From contig JBAZYO010000022.1 of NCBI GenBank assembly GCA_041659285.1, forward strand, positions 1 to 60,293: a stretch of 60,293 bases of DNA. Reading direction: 5' to 3'. The notes under the pieces were generated by a model. It was not told the DNA's origin. It did not search any database and saw only the letters and a list, made by a program, of their open reading frames with translations. The position numbers were made by a program, and so were the translations under genes. Of this stretch, positions 60,278 to 60,293 are shown piece after piece; the first letter of the stretch is position 1, and every line of letters starts with the position of its first letter. This DNA comes from Vicinamibacterales bacterium. Its GTDB lineage: Bacteria > Acidobacteriota > Vicinamibacteria > Vicinamibacterales > UBA2999.

Positions 60278-60293
60278 AGATCGGAAGAGCACA
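60278..60293 (+). other. Illumina adapter sequence at the contig end
   Basis: The last 16 bases, AGATCGGAAGAGCACA, equal the first 16 bases of the Illumina TruSeq read-through adapter. They are not genomic and should be trimmed. Confidence 0.95.

Noticed and set aside
1..60293. CRISPR array, tRNA, rRNA or insertion sequence
   Set aside because: No regularly spaced repeats, cloverleaf-like sequences, rRNA landmarks or transposase motifs were seen by reading; a dedicated scan (tRNAscan-SE, Infernal) could still find a missed RNA.

Overview
The window is high-GC Gram-negative DNA. Genes are tightly packed, GTG starts and 1-4 base overlaps are common, and there are many outer-membrane beta-barrels, TonB/RND components and PQQ-type and multiheme proteins. 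Gene content (paired MacB-like permeases, secreted amidase, PadR regulator, MtrB/PioB with a decaheme cytochrome, REP-like palindromes inside genes) fits an environmental Acidobacteriota of the Vicinamibacteria type. That placement is inferred from gene content; there is no rRNA or other marker here. The last 16 bases match the start of the Illumina TruSeq adapter, so the right edge is almost certainly a contig end.

Layout. (1) 0-23 kb, chromosomal housekeeping and accessory genes: an unknown protein, a secreted amidase, a PAS histidine kinase, a secreted beta-helix protein with an HD hydrolase, a cupredoxin / HD-GYP / outer-membrane protein operon, an MDR oxidoreductase, a PQQ-type sugar dehydrogenase, a zinc-ribbon / SPFH / zinc-ribbon module, and MacB-type permeases divergent from a MacA-type adaptor. 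(2) 23-31.5 kb, copper region I: a YcnI-like copper protein fused to an NTF2-like domain, a small periplasmic protein, a remnant of CopA multicopper oxidase, a CusRS-like two-component system, Met/His-rich small proteins, a CopB-like P1B ATPase with a CPD motif and half of an HMA domain, and a cysteine-doublet CBS protein. (3) 31.5-36.5 kb, minus strand: acetate kinase, a frameshifted phosphoketolase and a glucoamylase-like gene. (4) 36.5-44.6 kb, copper region II: a Cys-containing small secreted protein, CusC-, CusB- and CusA-like efflux genes, an accessory protein and a P-loop ATPase. (5) 44.6-54 kb, minus strand: a TonB receptor and a CzcCBA-like divalent-metal efflux operon flanked by two small His- or Cys-containing exported proteins. 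(6) 54-60 kb: an MtrB/PioB porin and decaheme cytochrome pair for electron transfer across the outer membrane, its adjacent two-component system, and an autoregulated-looking PadR gene.

How it fits together. Regions 2-5 look like a metal-resistance island combining ATPase export to the periplasm, RND export across the envelope, periplasmic copper binding and a sensor kinase pair. Two diverged copies of a ~165-base noncoding element precede the two copper operons and probably give them common regulation. Two near-identical palindromic boxes, one before the region-6 response regulator and one before the decaheme gene, suggest that this regulator controls itself and the cytochrome conduit.

No rRNA, tRNA, CRISPR array, insertion sequence, integrase or replication origin was recognised.
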